DNA of 64,000 nt from Candidatus Altimarinota bacterium (lineage in GTDB: Bacteria > Patescibacteriota > Gracilibacteria > UBA1369 > 2-02-FULL-48-14): contig WFTC01000013.1 of NCBI GenBank assembly GCA_015485665.1, positions 1-64,000 on the forward strand. Direction: 5' to 3'. The translations under genes were made by a program, and so were the position numbers. The notes beneath the pieces are model-generated. The model had not been told where the DNA came from. It saw nothing but the letters and a program-made list of their open reading frames with translations, and searched no databases. Below are positions 7,847-16,134 of the stretch, in pieces (position 1 is the stretch's first letter; each line of letters opens with the position of its first letter).

Positions 7847-9655
7847 ATGAAACGCATTATATTTGCAGGGAGTTTAATCGTTTTTTTCCTGTCTTCTTTT
7901 TACTTAAATTCTTTAAGTTTTGCTTCCAATTTTACAGATGTTGATGAGGAAAGTTCAATTTACCTATTTTCTGAATACGCTTATGCAAAAGGTATTTTTG
8001 AAGGTTATCCAGATGGCAGTTTGGGGGTTGATTCTCCTATAAATCGAGCTGAGCTTGCTAAAGTTTTGGTGGCATCTTTGGGTGAACAACCTGATTTGGA
8101 CAGTTATAATAACTGCTTTACGGATGTGAGTGAAGAATGGTTTGCCCCTTGGGTGTGTTATGGCAAAGAAAAAGGATATTGGGAAGGTTACGCAGATGGC
8201 AGTTTTGGTGTTGATCAAGATGTGAATACGGCTGAATTTATTAAAATGCTTACTACAACGCAAGGTATTTCTATTCCGGATGAATTGAATATTCCTTATG
8301 ATGATGTTGTGACTGATGCTTGGTATGCACCATATGTGGCAGCTTTGGTGGAAGCCAATGTTTTGGGTGAAAGAGGTGAAAATTTGGGAGTCTCATCTGC
8401 ACGTCTTCGTGGAGATGTTACTGAAAATATGGCTAAAGCCGTAATGTTGAGAGAGGCAGAGGAATCGGTTTTTAATGCACAAGTTTTAGAAAGCTCTATG
8501 GCGGAAGCTGGCCTTTCGGATTTAATTCCGGATGCAATACTGTATATTGCTGATTCTTACACTATTGAAGGAGATGTTTTGGTAACTGATGATTTCGAGA
8601 TAGATCCAGATGGTGCATTTAGCAGCGATTCATATATTCAAGCAAATATGCTGGTTTCCAGTGATTTTGAACTGGATGGAGGTCGTATTATTGCTGATAA
8701 TTATGAGCTTGATAACGGAGAGGTTAGCGTGTGGGAATACGGTGGTCAGGATATTGTGGTATTTATTCTTGATGATAATGACTATGCTTCTTTAGGTGAA
8801 AATACTGCAGATGAAAATCTTGGAGATGAAATCACTATTCAAATTGAAGAAGATTATGAAATTGCACCCAGCACTATCAGCACCTTTGATTTAGACCCAA
8901 CCAATAGTGGCTACTGTTCTTATTGGGAGGGTAGGCCAGATACAACCTGTACAGAAGATTTCTTTTATGGATGGGCGAGCACTACTTATAGTGAGCAGAG
9001 AGAAGAAAACTATGATAATGCCTTAGATGGCATTACGGAGTTTAAAGAAGATGAACGATCAAATCTTATTTTTGTTGCTTCTTTCCGTAGTCAAACGGTA
9101 ACAATTGCAGGTACCGCAACAACTATTTATTTCTTGGAAGATTTATATGCAATGGGTGAGTACATGTATTATTCTGAAAACATTGTTAATGGAGGAGAAC
9201 GTGCAAATTATCAAAGTATTGAACCTGTTACAAGCAGTGCTCGTATGATTTTTGATGATGCAGTCATGACCTCTTATGATGAAGATGGAGATACTGTTTT
9301 GACTCTTTTTTACAGTCCGACATCTCTTATGGAGGCAGTTGCGAATACTTATTATTCAGATTATCAATTTGGTAAAACAACTGAAGAGTATGGGACAACT
9401 ACGGTTTCATATTTAACAGATATATCCATTAGTGGTGATCCTCAGTCCGGTAATATTAGTGGTGAATCAACAGAAGGATTTTATACAACTGAGTGGAATT
9501 TCGCCAGTATTTATGATGATCAAGGTGTTCTTTTTAATCCTGTCAATTTTAGTGAAAGCGATGTCTTTACAGATGCGCAAGGAGCAGAAGAGATAAATAC
9601 ATGGTTTTTTGAATCTATGCAGGGTGTGATTAATACAATGGTGGAAAGATTTTAA
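7847..9655 (+). CDS. Secreted protein with N-terminal SLH repeats
   Basis: A 602-aa exported protein. The signal peptide (MKRIIFAG with a long hydrophobic core) is followed by about three S-layer homology repeats (about residues 28-200), seen as FTDVDEESS, FEGYPDGSLGVDSPINRAEL, WEGYADGSFGVD and DDVVTDAWYAPYV. The remaining 400 residues are acidic and rich in Asp, Tyr, Thr and Ser, with no family I recognise. SLH at the N-terminus would anchor this acidic part outside the cell. I chose the ATG at 7847 over an upstream TTG because the signal peptide begins there. It stands alone between aspC and a convergent HAD gene. Confidence 0.87.
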   Translation: MKRIIFAGSLIVFFLSSFYLNSLSFASNFTDVDEESSIYLFSEYAYAKGIFEGYPDGSLGVDSPINRAELAKVLVASLGEQPDLDSYNNCFTDVSEEWFAPWVCYGKEKGYWEGYADGSFGVDQDVNTAEFIKMLTTTQGISIPDELNIPYDDVVTDAWYAPYVAALVEANVLGERGENLGVSSARLRGDVTENMAKAVMLREAEESVFNAQVLESSMAEAGLSDLIPDAILYIADSYTIEGDVLVTDDFEIDPDGAFSSDSYIQANMLVSSDFELDGGRIIADNYELDNGEVSVWEYGGQDIVVFILDDNDYASLGENTADENLGDEITIQIEEDYEIAPSTISTFDLDPTNSGYCSYWEGRPDTTCTEDFFYGWASTTYSEQREENYDNALDGITEFKEDERSNLIFVASFRSQTVTIAGTATTIYFLEDLYAMGEYMYYSENIVNGGERANYQSIEPVTSSARMIFDDAVMTSYDEDGDTVLTLFYSPTSLMEAVANTYYSDYQFGKTTEEYGTTTVSYLTDISISGDPQSGNISGESTEGFYTTEWNFASIYDDQGVLFNPVNFSESDVFTDAQGAEEINTWFFESMQGVINTMVERF

Positions 9656-9667
9656 AGTCGTATTAAG

Positions 9668-10312
9668 TCAATTGAAATTAAAAAAAGGCAGGATTTCGCT
9701 AACATCTTTGATGACTTTATCAGCCATAGAAAAATCATTTGTTTCTGAAAGTTGATTCGGGCAAGCAAAGCAAGTTAGTCCTGCTTTTTTTGCTGCTTTT
9801 ACTCCTCTTTCAGTGTCTTCAATTACCAAGCATTCTTCTTTTGAAAAACCACTTTTCTTCAATGCCTTCAAGTAGCTTTCCGGATGGGGCTTTTCATGTA
9901 TTACATCTTCATTGCAAATAAAGAAATCGAAATAAATTGCAAGGTTTGTAGAGTCCATAATTATATTAAAATGTTCCCGTAAACTCATTGTTACAACTCC
10001 CATATTTATTTTTCCGTGTAACTTTTGTAAAGTTTCTATGACTTGATTGCATATTTCCACTTTATTAGAGAGTTTTTTTGAATATAAATCATTTCTTTTT
10101 TTCCTAAGGATTTTGATTGTTTCAGGGTCTATCCCTTTTTCATAAGCCAATTCGAATGCACTGCGATTTTTCTTAAGTGCTTCTTGGCTATTCCATTCGT
10201 ATGTTAATTCCACTCCCACATCCGCCAATATTTTTTGAGTAGCTTCAAAAAACAAAGGTTCCGTATTTACAAGCGTCCCATCGCTATCCCAGAATATTGC
10301 TTTAAATGCCAT
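9668..10312 (-). CDS. HAD-superfamily hydrolase (phosphoglucomutase/phosphatase type)
   Basis: A 214-aa HAD phosphatase or phosphomutase. Motif I is FWDSDGTLVN at residues 7-16, with the nucleophile Asp 9 and general acid Asp 11. Motif II is the TMS within GVVTMS near 106. The lysine of motif III is probably in EKPHPESY near 140, and motif IV is VIEDTERGVKAA near 162. The helical cap between motifs I and II puts it with the beta-phosphoglucomutase-like or phosphoglycolate phosphatase-like group. The substrate cannot be told from sequence. I chose the ATG at 10312, where the conserved beta strand begins, over an upstream start at 10351. Confidence 0.88.
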   Translation of the reverse strand: MAFKAIFWDSDGTLVNTEPLFFEATQKILADVGVELTYEWNSQEALKKNRSAFELAYEKGIDPETIKILRKKRNDLYSKKLSNKVEICNQVIETLQKLHGKINMGVVTMSLREHFNIIMDSTNLAIYFDFFICNEDVIHEKPHPESYLKALKKSGFSKEECLVIEDTERGVKAAKKAGLTCFACPNQLSETNDFSMADKVIKDVSEILPFFNFN

Positions 10313-10440
10313 GCGGAAATTATACTTTAATAAGTTTAATAGTCTAGCCAAGTTCGTTATGTAGCCTATGCCACTTGTTAAGAAATTCTTTCATGTTAGG
10401 CTGAAGCTCGCATATAGATTTACTTTTTAATTTCAAAGAT

Positions 10441-11313
10441 ATGAGCAAAAAAATACTTATTGCAAGCACTCTCGGAATACTTCTTTTTGCGGGCTGCACT
10501 TCCATTAATTCCAATACTTCAGATTCTTCAAAAAAAAATCTTTCAGAAGAAGATACAGTAATTGATACAGTTTCAACTGCATCTGCTTCCGGTATTGCAA
10601 TCTGGCAATATCCAGATAAGAGAGAATTGGATCCGGATTTGTTTGGTACGCCGGATAATCCACTTAATGTGGATTTACTACCTTTGGAGGATAGACTTAC
10701 GAATGAGGCAGGAACTGAGTATACAACTATTGCCAATCCATCCATGTTTTCCAATGTGATTGAAGAGATAGAGGGTTCCATTAATATTTGGGTGAATGAT
10801 CGAACATATAGAGATGATCCAGATTCTCAAGATGAAGCTAAAATAGAAGCGATTTTTACCGGTCCAAACGGGCAAGAGTTTAAGATACTTTTAAATAAAG
10901 TTATTCCTGTTGGGCCAAGTCATCAATTTTTTGGTGGAGTTGCGACCAATGTGGTGATGCATGGAGACACGGGGATTGGAACGCCTTTGGTAACTAAGGA
11001 ATTGTCTTATATTACTTTATGGGGAGTGGGTGACTTATATATTGATGGTGAGCTTGCGGATAGTAATAGAATTGTTCATATGATGGTGAGTGAGAGAACT
11101 AGAGATGAAGATTTTAAGGTAGGATTTGATGTTGCTCAGCCGGATGAGCTTGAAATTCATTTGGCATTGCCTCCTCAAAAGGCAAGCAGTGATGGTCCTG
11201 TTGACAGCCCCGTTCCTACGGGTGTGATTTTGGAAAATGGTCAAGAACAGCCATTTATTCATGTGAATTTTTATGGGAATCTGAACTTAGATGGGGAACA
11301 ATTTGATATTTAG
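10441..11313 (+). CDS. Predicted lipoprotein of unknown function
   Basis: A 290-aa exported protein. The N-terminus is a lipoprotein signal peptide with lipobox LFAGC, so Cys 19 would be lipidated. A Ser/Thr/Lys-rich linker is followed by a mostly beta-predicted domain without a family I recognise. The gene is single, with a strong intrinsic terminator just after its stop (11322-11356). An opposing 145-codon reading frame (10344-10781) overlaps it but looks like a shadow. Confidence 0.8.
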   Translation: MSKKILIASTLGILLFAGCTSINSNTSDSSKKNLSEEDTVIDTVSTASASGIAIWQYPDKRELDPDLFGTPDNPLNVDLLPLEDRLTNEAGTEYTTIANPSMFSNVIEEIEGSINIWVNDRTYRDDPDSQDEAKIEAIFTGPNGQEFKILLNKVIPVGPSHQFFGGVATNVVMHGDTGIGTPLVTKELSYITLWGVGDLYIDGELADSNRIVHMMVSERTRDEDFKVGFDVAQPDELEIHLALPPQKASSDGPVDSPVPTGVILENGQEQPFIHVNFYGNLNLDGEQFDI

Positions 11314-11321
11314 TTAGGACC

Positions 11322-11356
11322 ACCCCTGATAATGGCAAGCTTATCAGGGGTTTTTA
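11322..11356 (+). terminator. Rho-independent terminator after the lipoprotein gene
   Basis: A perfect 11-bp stem (11322-11332 with 11341-11351, ACCCCTGATAA and its complement) closes an 8-base loop and is followed by a T-rich run. It lies 9 bases after the lipoprotein stop codon. Confidence 0.93.
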
Positions 11357-11361
11357 TTGTT

Positions 11362-11396
11362 TTGTGATAATAAGATTATTTATATATAATACTTTT
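11362..11396 (+). promoter_or_regulatory. Sigma70-type promoter, likely leaderless start of the Crp/Fnr gene
   Basis: TTGTGA at 11362-11367, a 17-base spacer and a perfect TATAAT at 11385-11390. The ATG at 11397 begins only 6 bases after the -10 box, which is where transcription should start. The mRNA is therefore predicted to be leaderless, and no Shine-Dalgarno sequence is present. Confidence 0.75.
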
Positions 11397-12053
11397 ATGA
11401 ATGAAAAAGTGGAGAAACTTTGGTACTTGAAGAATTTAGATATTTTTGAGGGTGTGCCGGATGATGAAATAATGCAGCTTGCTGGCAAGGTAAGAGAATG
11501 CACTTACAATAAAGGAGAAATGATTTACTCTCATTATGAGAGTTTGAATTGTATTTATGTGTTGAAGCGAGGAGAGGTGAGGTTATTTCATAGTAAAAAT
11601 GGTAAACGTATGGTATTTGATGTGCTGGGTCCGGGAAGTTTATTTGGAGGTCTTGTTTTTACTTCCGATAAGAGCACTCATTTTGCTCAAGCAACACATC
11701 CAAGCAGACTTTGTATTTTTTCCGAGGATGATTTTTTATCTATTTTGCAAAGAAAACCAGACATTATGATGAGATTTATCAAGAAAATGACGCAAAAAAT
11801 TCAAGAGTATGAACACAGTTTGAGTATGAGAAATGATTCTGCAGATGAGCTTATTTTAACTGAATTAAGCAAATTACATGAAAAGCGTGGACGTTCTTTG
11901 TTTGGGGTTTGGAAGCCAAGTAGTATTCACATTACACATGAAGAATTGGCGGAATTAACAGGTTTAAACAGAGTTACTGTTACAAGAGCTTTAAAGCGTT
12001 TGAAAAAAGCATCAAAAATTCAAATTGATAAAAACGGTATTTCAATTTTGTAG
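11397..12053 (+). CDS. Crp/Fnr-family transcription regulator
   Basis: A 218-aa regulator with an N-terminal cyclic-nucleotide-binding-type beta-roll (about residues 8-120, with GEMIYSHYE and PGSLFGG) and a C-terminal Crp-type winged helix-turn-helix (about 145-215). The recognition segment is ITHEELAELTGLNRVTVTRA. It lacks the N-terminal cysteine cluster of Fnr, so it is probably not an Fe-S oxygen sensor, and its ligand is unknown. The ATG at 11397 sits directly behind a perfect TATAAT, which fits a leaderless mRNA. Confidence 0.9.
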   Translation: MNEKVEKLWYLKNLDIFEGVPDDEIMQLAGKVRECTYNKGEMIYSHYESLNCIYVLKRGEVRLFHSKNGKRMVFDVLGPGSLFGGLVFTSDKSTHFAQATHPSRLCIFSEDDFLSILQRKPDIMMRFIKKMTQKIQEYEHSLSMRNDSADELILTELSKLHEKRGRSLFGVWKPSSIHITHEELAELTGLNRVTVTRALKRLKKASKIQIDKNGISIL

Positions 12054-12060
12054 AATTTGA

Positions 12061-12165
12061 TGTGAATTAAGGTTTTTAAATTTGTGGAGGGCCGACTAAA
12101 TGTTTGAGTGAAAATAAAGTTGGCTCCCCATACCTTTGTTTTGTTCAAACCGTTCTAACTGTAAC
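12061..12165 (+). other. Possible 3' hairpin in a gene-free gap
   Basis: The gap 12054-12304 has no credible gene. At about 12087-12138 there is an imperfect hairpin of about ten pairs, GGAGGGCCGAC against GTTGGCTCCCC, with a loop of about 22 bases. The bases downstream are only moderately T-rich. It may end transcription of the Crp/Fnr gene. I see nothing else there. Confidence 0.35.
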
Positions 12166-12304
12166 TGGAATCATTGAAAAACCTCTGATTCATATTTTTA
12201 ACCTAACGACTTGGGCGTAAGAAGTTAAGAAGATACAAGATGAGGGAATGTGTGTTTAATAATTGTAGTCACTTTGTAAAAGAACCAGTACATACAAATG
12301 ATTT

Positions 12305-13036
12305 CTAAAGTGCTCCGAAGTTTAAGCGGGGGATGGCAAGTTCGGATTTAATTTGAGCTGCAATATCTTTAATTTGAGAGTCTAGTCCTTCCATGCTAGC
12401 TCTGCCTTCGTCAATTCCGTCCAAGTATGCTTTTTTCCACTTTCCTCTCAAAGGCATCCTAGAGGTTACAGCGTCTTGCATGACACGATTTTCTCTTGTT
12501 ACTTCAGATGGCAAAGCTTTTTGTGAATTTTCTACGTCAATTACTCCAAGTGTACTAGCTGTAACTGAATAAAGTAGATGACGAAGTTGAAAATCTCCAT
12601 GAACAATACCTTCCAGTTCTTTTAAAGCAAAAAGGCGACCTAATCTAACCATAAAATCTCTACATGCTTCTTTTCTTTGTAATCTTGTTAATCCTGTTTC
12701 ACGAGGAAAACCTCTTGAAGCTACTACACCAGCAGTCACACCAGGGACGAAGGACATGTAAATTTTCCCCCCTTGATCAATTGCGATCGGCTTTGGTGAT
12801 ACAATGGCAAGGTTTGGATTTGCATGAGCTTTAAGAACTCTATCCCAAACCAACAGTGCAAAGAATTCTCTCAAAGAATTGCTCTTGTTTCTTTCGGGTT
12901 TATCTTTTCTAACAATTCCGCCTGTAGGGAGCAGTGTTACATCAGAACTCCGATCTTTGTGAAAGCCTGTATAAGTTGCAAATTTTGCATCAACGACGTA
13001 TGGTGGTAAACCAATTGCTTTTATATTTGTTGGCAT
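12305..13036 (-). CDS. Kinase-fold (APH/RIO/Kdo-kinase-like) protein
   Basis: A 243-aa protein with the catalytic core pattern of small-molecule and atypical protein kinases. It has VHGDFQLRHLL near residue 145 (HGD with the catalytic Asp, then Gln/Arg/His positions) and, about 18 residues later, GVIDVENS at the position of the metal-binding DFG/DFE motif. The N-terminal lobe is short, with SPKPIAIDQGGKIYMSFVPG near the hinge. Known relatives phosphorylate sugars, aminoglycosides, lipopolysaccharide or proteins; the substrate here is unknown. The gene is single, with a good promoter immediately upstream. Confidence 0.6.
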   Translation of the reverse strand: MPTNIKAIGLPPYVVDAKFATYTGFHKDRSSDVTLLPTGGIVRKDKPERNKSNSLREFFALLVWDRVLKAHANPNLAIVSPKPIAIDQGGKIYMSFVPGVTAGVVASRGFPRETGLTRLQRKEACRDFMVRLGRLFALKELEGIVHGDFQLRHLLYSVTASTLGVIDVENSQKALPSEVTRENRVMQDAVTSRMPLRGKWKKAYLDGIDEGRASMEGLDSQIKDIAAQIKSELAIPRLNFGAL

Positions 13037-13077
13037 TAAATTGACGTTATTATAAATAAAATGCGGATTTTATCAAT
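13037..13077 (-). promoter_or_regulatory. Promoter of the kinase-like gene
   Basis: On the minus strand TTGATA, a 16-base spacer and TATAAT precede the ATG at 13036 by 12 bases. The predicted leader is only about 5 bases, again close to leaderless. Confidence 0.65.
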
Positions 13078-13110
13078 GGCTAAACCTGTTCAAAGGATGG
13101 TTCTCGACCA

Positions 13111-13233
13111 ATGTACAGTCAATATATCAGAATTATATGCTTTTTTCTGAGTGTTTTATTGTTAGCTCCATGGGTTACTAAGATAAAATTATTTGGCATT
13201 GAGTTTGAAAATGATAAAAGCGCCAAAAAGTAA
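13111..13233 (+). CDS. Possible 40-aa single-pass membrane protein
   Basis: A short open frame from ATG to TAA. It encodes 40 residues: a hydrophobic helix (about residues 8-24, FFLSVLLLAPWV) followed by a charged tail (TKIKLFGIEFENDKSAKK). The composition is that of a real membrane peptide rather than random sequence. There is a weak purine-rich stretch (AAAGGATGG) upstream. Its last codons form one arm of a 16-bp inverted repeat with the next gene's start. It could be an independent small protein or a remnant of a longer gene. Confidence 0.4.
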   Translation: MYSQYIRIICFFLSVLLLAPWVTKIKLFGIEFENDKSAKK

Positions 13234-13282
13234 AAAGATTCTTAGCAGTTTTACATGAAAAAAGTGTTTTTACTTTTTGGCG
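13221..13282. repeat. 16-bp perfect inverted repeat
   Basis: CGCCAAAAAGTAAAAA at 13221-13236 pairs perfectly with 13267-13282, with a 30-base loop. The left arm covers the stop of the 40-aa ORF and the right arm covers codons 5-10 of the interrupted gene, so the start codon of that gene would lie in the loop. No T-run follows, so it is not a standard terminator. Confidence 0.85.
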
Positions 13283-13689
13283 GGAGAGAAAACACTGAGC
13301 TTAAAAAGAAGCTTTCTCTTTCGGAAGAATTTGAAATATGGAATTTATCTTCATTTTCTTAAGAGGAGTTGTGTGCTGATTTAAGAGATGAGATTTTTAT
13401 TCTTGAACACATAAAAGAGAAAAATGACAAAGATTTATTCCCGTTTGATTTGAGTGCAGAGCAACCGTCTAGATGTGGAATGCTGATCGGAGAATCATTA
13501 TTTAACACGCTTGAGATTGCAGAAATAAGAGGGTTGCTGAATTTATATTCAGATATATTTTTAGATCCGCTTTATAAGGTAGATCGCTTTGGTAGTGAGC
13601 ATATAGTTTCATTGGAGAAAGCTTTGTTTGATATGTTTGAATATTGGAGGCAAGATAAAGTTCTCTTTTTGCTAACAAAAGATTTTTGA
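13255..13689 (+). pseudogene. Interrupted gene of unknown function
   Basis: An ATG at 13255 opens a frame that reads 35 codons (MKKVFLLFGG start), meets TAA at 13360-13362, then continues in the same frame for another 108 codons with good coding character to 13689. The simplest reading is one gene of about 144 codons broken by a nonsense mutation. The downstream part could also start at the rare TTG/GTG codons near 13366-13369. I recognise no family. The stop overlaps the possible TTG start of the next frame (TTGA). Nearby sequence is also loose, which fits a decaying segment. Confidence 0.6.
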
Positions 13690-14027
13690 AATTTTGTGAA
13701 TGTATGCAAGGGCAAGCTGATTTTACTATTTTTAATGCACTTTATGTTAAAGATTGGTTAGCTGTTAAGCCTGACTCTAAAAAACAGAACTATTTCCGTC
13801 TTTTCCTTGCGTATTCTTTATCCTTGGAGTTGAAACGATTTCAAAGAGGCAAATTGATTGTCACTTTTCTGCGTGAATCTGCTGCAAACATAGAATTGCA
13901 AAGGGAGACCATAAATAAAGCGTCATTAGGCTATCTGAACTTTGGACAGAAAGGGGATAAATCTACAGATCTGAATTTAAGTAAAGAGGAGAAATTAGAT
14001 ATTGCGGAGAAAAATAGAGCTTATTGA
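13686..14027 (+). CDS. Hypothetical protein, possibly part of the decayed gene
   Basis: A 113-codon frame, helical and charged, with no family I recognise. A TTG start would overlap the upstream stop by four bases (TTGA); the first ATG is at 13704. It may be a separate coupled gene, or the 3' part of the interrupted gene after a frameshift at about 13686. Comparison with an intact relative would separate the two. It ends 123 bases before the tRNA-Asn. Confidence 0.45.
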   Translation: MKFCECMQGQADFTIFNALYVKDWLAVKPDSKKQNYFRLFLAYSLSLELKRFQRGKLIVTFLRESAANIELQRETINKASLGYLNFGQKGDKSTDLNLSKEEKLDIAEKNRAY

Positions 14028-14152
14028 GGGGCAGATTGGAAAAAGGACAGATTATATTGAATACACCTTATGATGCACTCTATAAACAGGCAATTGACAA
14101 AAGAAGCGGCGGAGTTGGTCCAACCGCTTGTTTTGAGAAATGTTCAATTTGG

Positions 14153-14224
14153 CTCCCCCGATTGGATTCGAACCAATGACCCACTGGTTAACAGCCAGTT
14201 GCTCTACCACTGAGCTACAGGGGA
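14153..14224 (-). tRNA. tRNA-Asn (GTT)
   Basis: A complete cloverleaf on the minus strand. The acceptor stem is TCCCCTG/CGGGGGA with discriminator G, the D stem GCTC/GAGC, the anticodon stem ACTGG/CCAGT with loop CTGTTAA (anticodon GTT), and the T stem ATTGG/CCAAT around TTCGAAT. The CCA end is encoded in DNA at 14150-14152, unlike in tRNA-Pro. A GC-rich AAGCGG/CCGCTT hairpin with T residues lies just downstream at about 14102-14132. Confidence 0.96.
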
Positions 14225-14326
14225 ACGCATGAGCGTGCATATGTGGTAATACCGAAAATGCGCATGGATTATAGCGAGGACATTTAAGCAGGTAAAGCTT
14301 TTTTATTTAAAATATCACTTTATATT

Positions 14327-15493
14327 TTATCCTATAATAACTTTCCAAATTTCTCTTCCTACAACTTGATTTTTGCGCTCATAAAATAGGGAAGGGCGTT
14401 CATGTGATGACAAGTGAATAATTTTTGTATTCAATCTCAGTATTTCAGGTAAATTAGGCAGGAAGTGCCGTTCTGTTTTATACTTATGGTAAGGTGCTGT
14501 GAATACTAAGCTTATAGGGAAGCTTACAATCTTTTTTAAGTTTTCAAAAAAAGATCTGTACAAATCCTCAATTTCACGTTGAACTTTGGGAAGTTCCAAA
14601 GGAGAGGGACAAGTCTTTAGCAATGGTCCAAGCCAAGTTTCACTTACAATTGTGAAATTTTCATCTGGAAGCTGATTTGAAGTCAGACTTCTTGCGTCAG
14701 CTTGATTGAGTGAATAGTTATAATCTTTTCCTGTTATCTTTGACAGCCATTCCATATTGATTTTTGCATCTTTCACCATTTCCTTTGAAATATCCGTACC
14801 ACTTGAGTTTAATCCCATGAGTACAGCTTCTTGCAATACAGTTCCACTACCACAGAAAGGGTCAAAAACATGCTTTTCAGCTCCGGAAATATTTATTAGA
14901 ATTTGAGCTAATTTAGGAGGAAACATGCCATTTTTGGCTGATTTTGCAGGTCTGTCATAGTCACGCTTTGAGTACCATGTGAAGTTTTGAATGGCAGATG
15001 TTTTGCACAAGTACCACTTTTTTTCACTCTTAAAAAGATGCAGTTCAATACCTTTTGTTTTTAAAAGCCCTTCGTGCCATGCTTGTACTGAAGACAGATT
15101 TTGAAAATCTTTATTTACAAACCTTATATTTCCTAATGTTTTTTTTAGATATTTTTTAGAGCCGATTAAGATTTTTTTCAGGATTTTTTCAGACTTGGGG
15201 TGCATGCTTAGACCATAGCGGAATTTACCGCTTTTTCCTTCAAAGGCATCGGTCAAGGCTTGGATCACCCAGGACTCAAAATTCAGAGGCATAGATGCAG
15301 GGCCTGATTGAATAACCTCGGTGATCCGTACGATGCCACCCATTCTGTCAATAAGAGCATTTGCATTAAAAGCATTACAATTAATTACAAAACCATCATA
15401 AACTTCCTCTTTTATGCATTCACCAAGCAGAGCTTCAATCTCCTTACGTGCGAGACCTTTACCATGACCTGTTTGAAAAATGAAACTGTTCAC
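14327..15493 (-). CDS. Trm11/THUMP-type RNA methyltransferase-like protein
   Basis: A 388-aa protein resembling the Trm11/TrmG10 family of SAM-dependent tRNA guanine N2-methyltransferases. The N-terminal half (about 1-170) fits a THUMP-like RNA-binding region. The C-terminal Rossmann domain starts with FDPFCGSGTVLQEA near residue 215, followed by GTDIS and an ADAR segment. The catalytic motif IV, normally (D/N)PPY, reads SETWLGP near 285 here. The enzyme may therefore use a changed active site or act on another target. Expected location is the cytoplasm. A tRNA gene is adjacent, but that need not be functional. Confidence 0.75.
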   Translation of the reverse strand: MNSFIFQTGHGKGLARKEIEALLGECIKEEVYDGFVINCNAFNANALIDRMGGIVRITEVIQSGPASMPLNFESWVIQALTDAFEGKSGKFRYGLSMHPKSEKILKKILIGSKKYLKKTLGNIRFVNKDFQNLSSVQAWHEGLLKTKGIELHLFKSEKKWYLCKTSAIQNFTWYSKRDYDRPAKSAKNGMFPPKLAQILINISGAEKHVFDPFCGSGTVLQEAVLMGLNSSGTDISKEMVKDAKINMEWLSKITGKDYNYSLNQADARSLTSNQLPDENFTIVSETWLGPLLKTCPSPLELPKVQREIEDLYRSFFENLKKIVSFPISLVFTAPYHKYKTERHFLPNLPEILRLNTKIIHLSSHERPSLFYERKNQVVGREIWKVIIG

Positions 15494-15654
15494 AATAATT
15501 TTGATTTTTTTATCTCTCCTGATTGGAGGCTTATATCTTAAAGCAATAATAGACTATCACAATAGACCAAGCTTGGAAGTGCTTTCTTCATAAACTGCAC
15601 TTGCCCTATGTGCATCTTGGGTATTAGAGTGTAACTCACTTAATCACAGGACTC

Positions 15655-16128
15655 ATGTACTCACTAAACAGATCACAGCTCATTGGCAATGTTACCAGAG
15701 ATCCGGAAGTTAGGCAGACTTCAACGGGTCAAGTTGTGGCTTCTTTTTCTATTGCCACTAATCGTGTTTGGACTGATAAAATGGGACAAAGACAAGAGAA
15801 AGCAGATTTTCACAATGTTGTTGTGTGGGGTCGTTTGGCGGAGATTTGCCAACAGTATGTTAAAAAGGGACGTAAAATTTATGTTGAAGGACGTATGCAA
15901 ACACGTGATTGGGAAGGTGAAGATGGAGTAAGGCGTTATAGAACGGAAGTAGTGGTGGAAAATATGATACTTCTTGACAGGAGCGGCATGCCGACTGGAG
16001 AAAATAGAAATTTTCAGACTTCAAGTGCTGCACCTTCAGCGGAACAGGTTTCAAGTCCTCAGCCTAAAACACCGAGCGTTCCTTCAGATAAGGAAGAAGA
16101 AATGAGCTTGGATGATCTTCCATTTTAA
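15655..16128 (+). CDS. ssb: Single-stranded DNA-binding protein
   Basis: A 157-aa SSB that coats single-stranded DNA in replication and repair. The OB fold spans residues 1-108 (MYSLNRSQLIGNVTRDPE start, then FHNVVVWG and IYVEGRMQTRDW). A flexible Ser/Pro/Gln linker follows, then the canonical acidic tip MSLDDLPF, which recruits partner proteins. Length and architecture are usual for bacterial SSB. It stands alone, divergent from the methyltransferase gene, with a long structured gap after it. Confidence 0.97.
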   Translation: MYSLNRSQLIGNVTRDPEVRQTSTGQVVASFSIATNRVWTDKMGQRQEKADFHNVVVWGRLAEICQQYVKKGRKIYVEGRMQTRDWEGEDGVRRYRTEVVVENMILLDRSGMPTGENRNFQTSSAAPSAEQVSSPQPKTPSVPSDKEEEMSLDDLPF

Positions 16129-16134
16129 GCAAGT

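Noticed and set aside
10344-10781. A 145-codon minus-strand frame
   Set aside because: It lies antisense to the lipoprotein gene, which has a clear signal peptide and terminator; the minus frame is Ser-rich antisense sequence.
12054-12304. A riboswitch or known structural RNA after the Crp/Fnr gene
   Set aside because: One imperfect hairpin only; no motif of a known RNA family could be matched.
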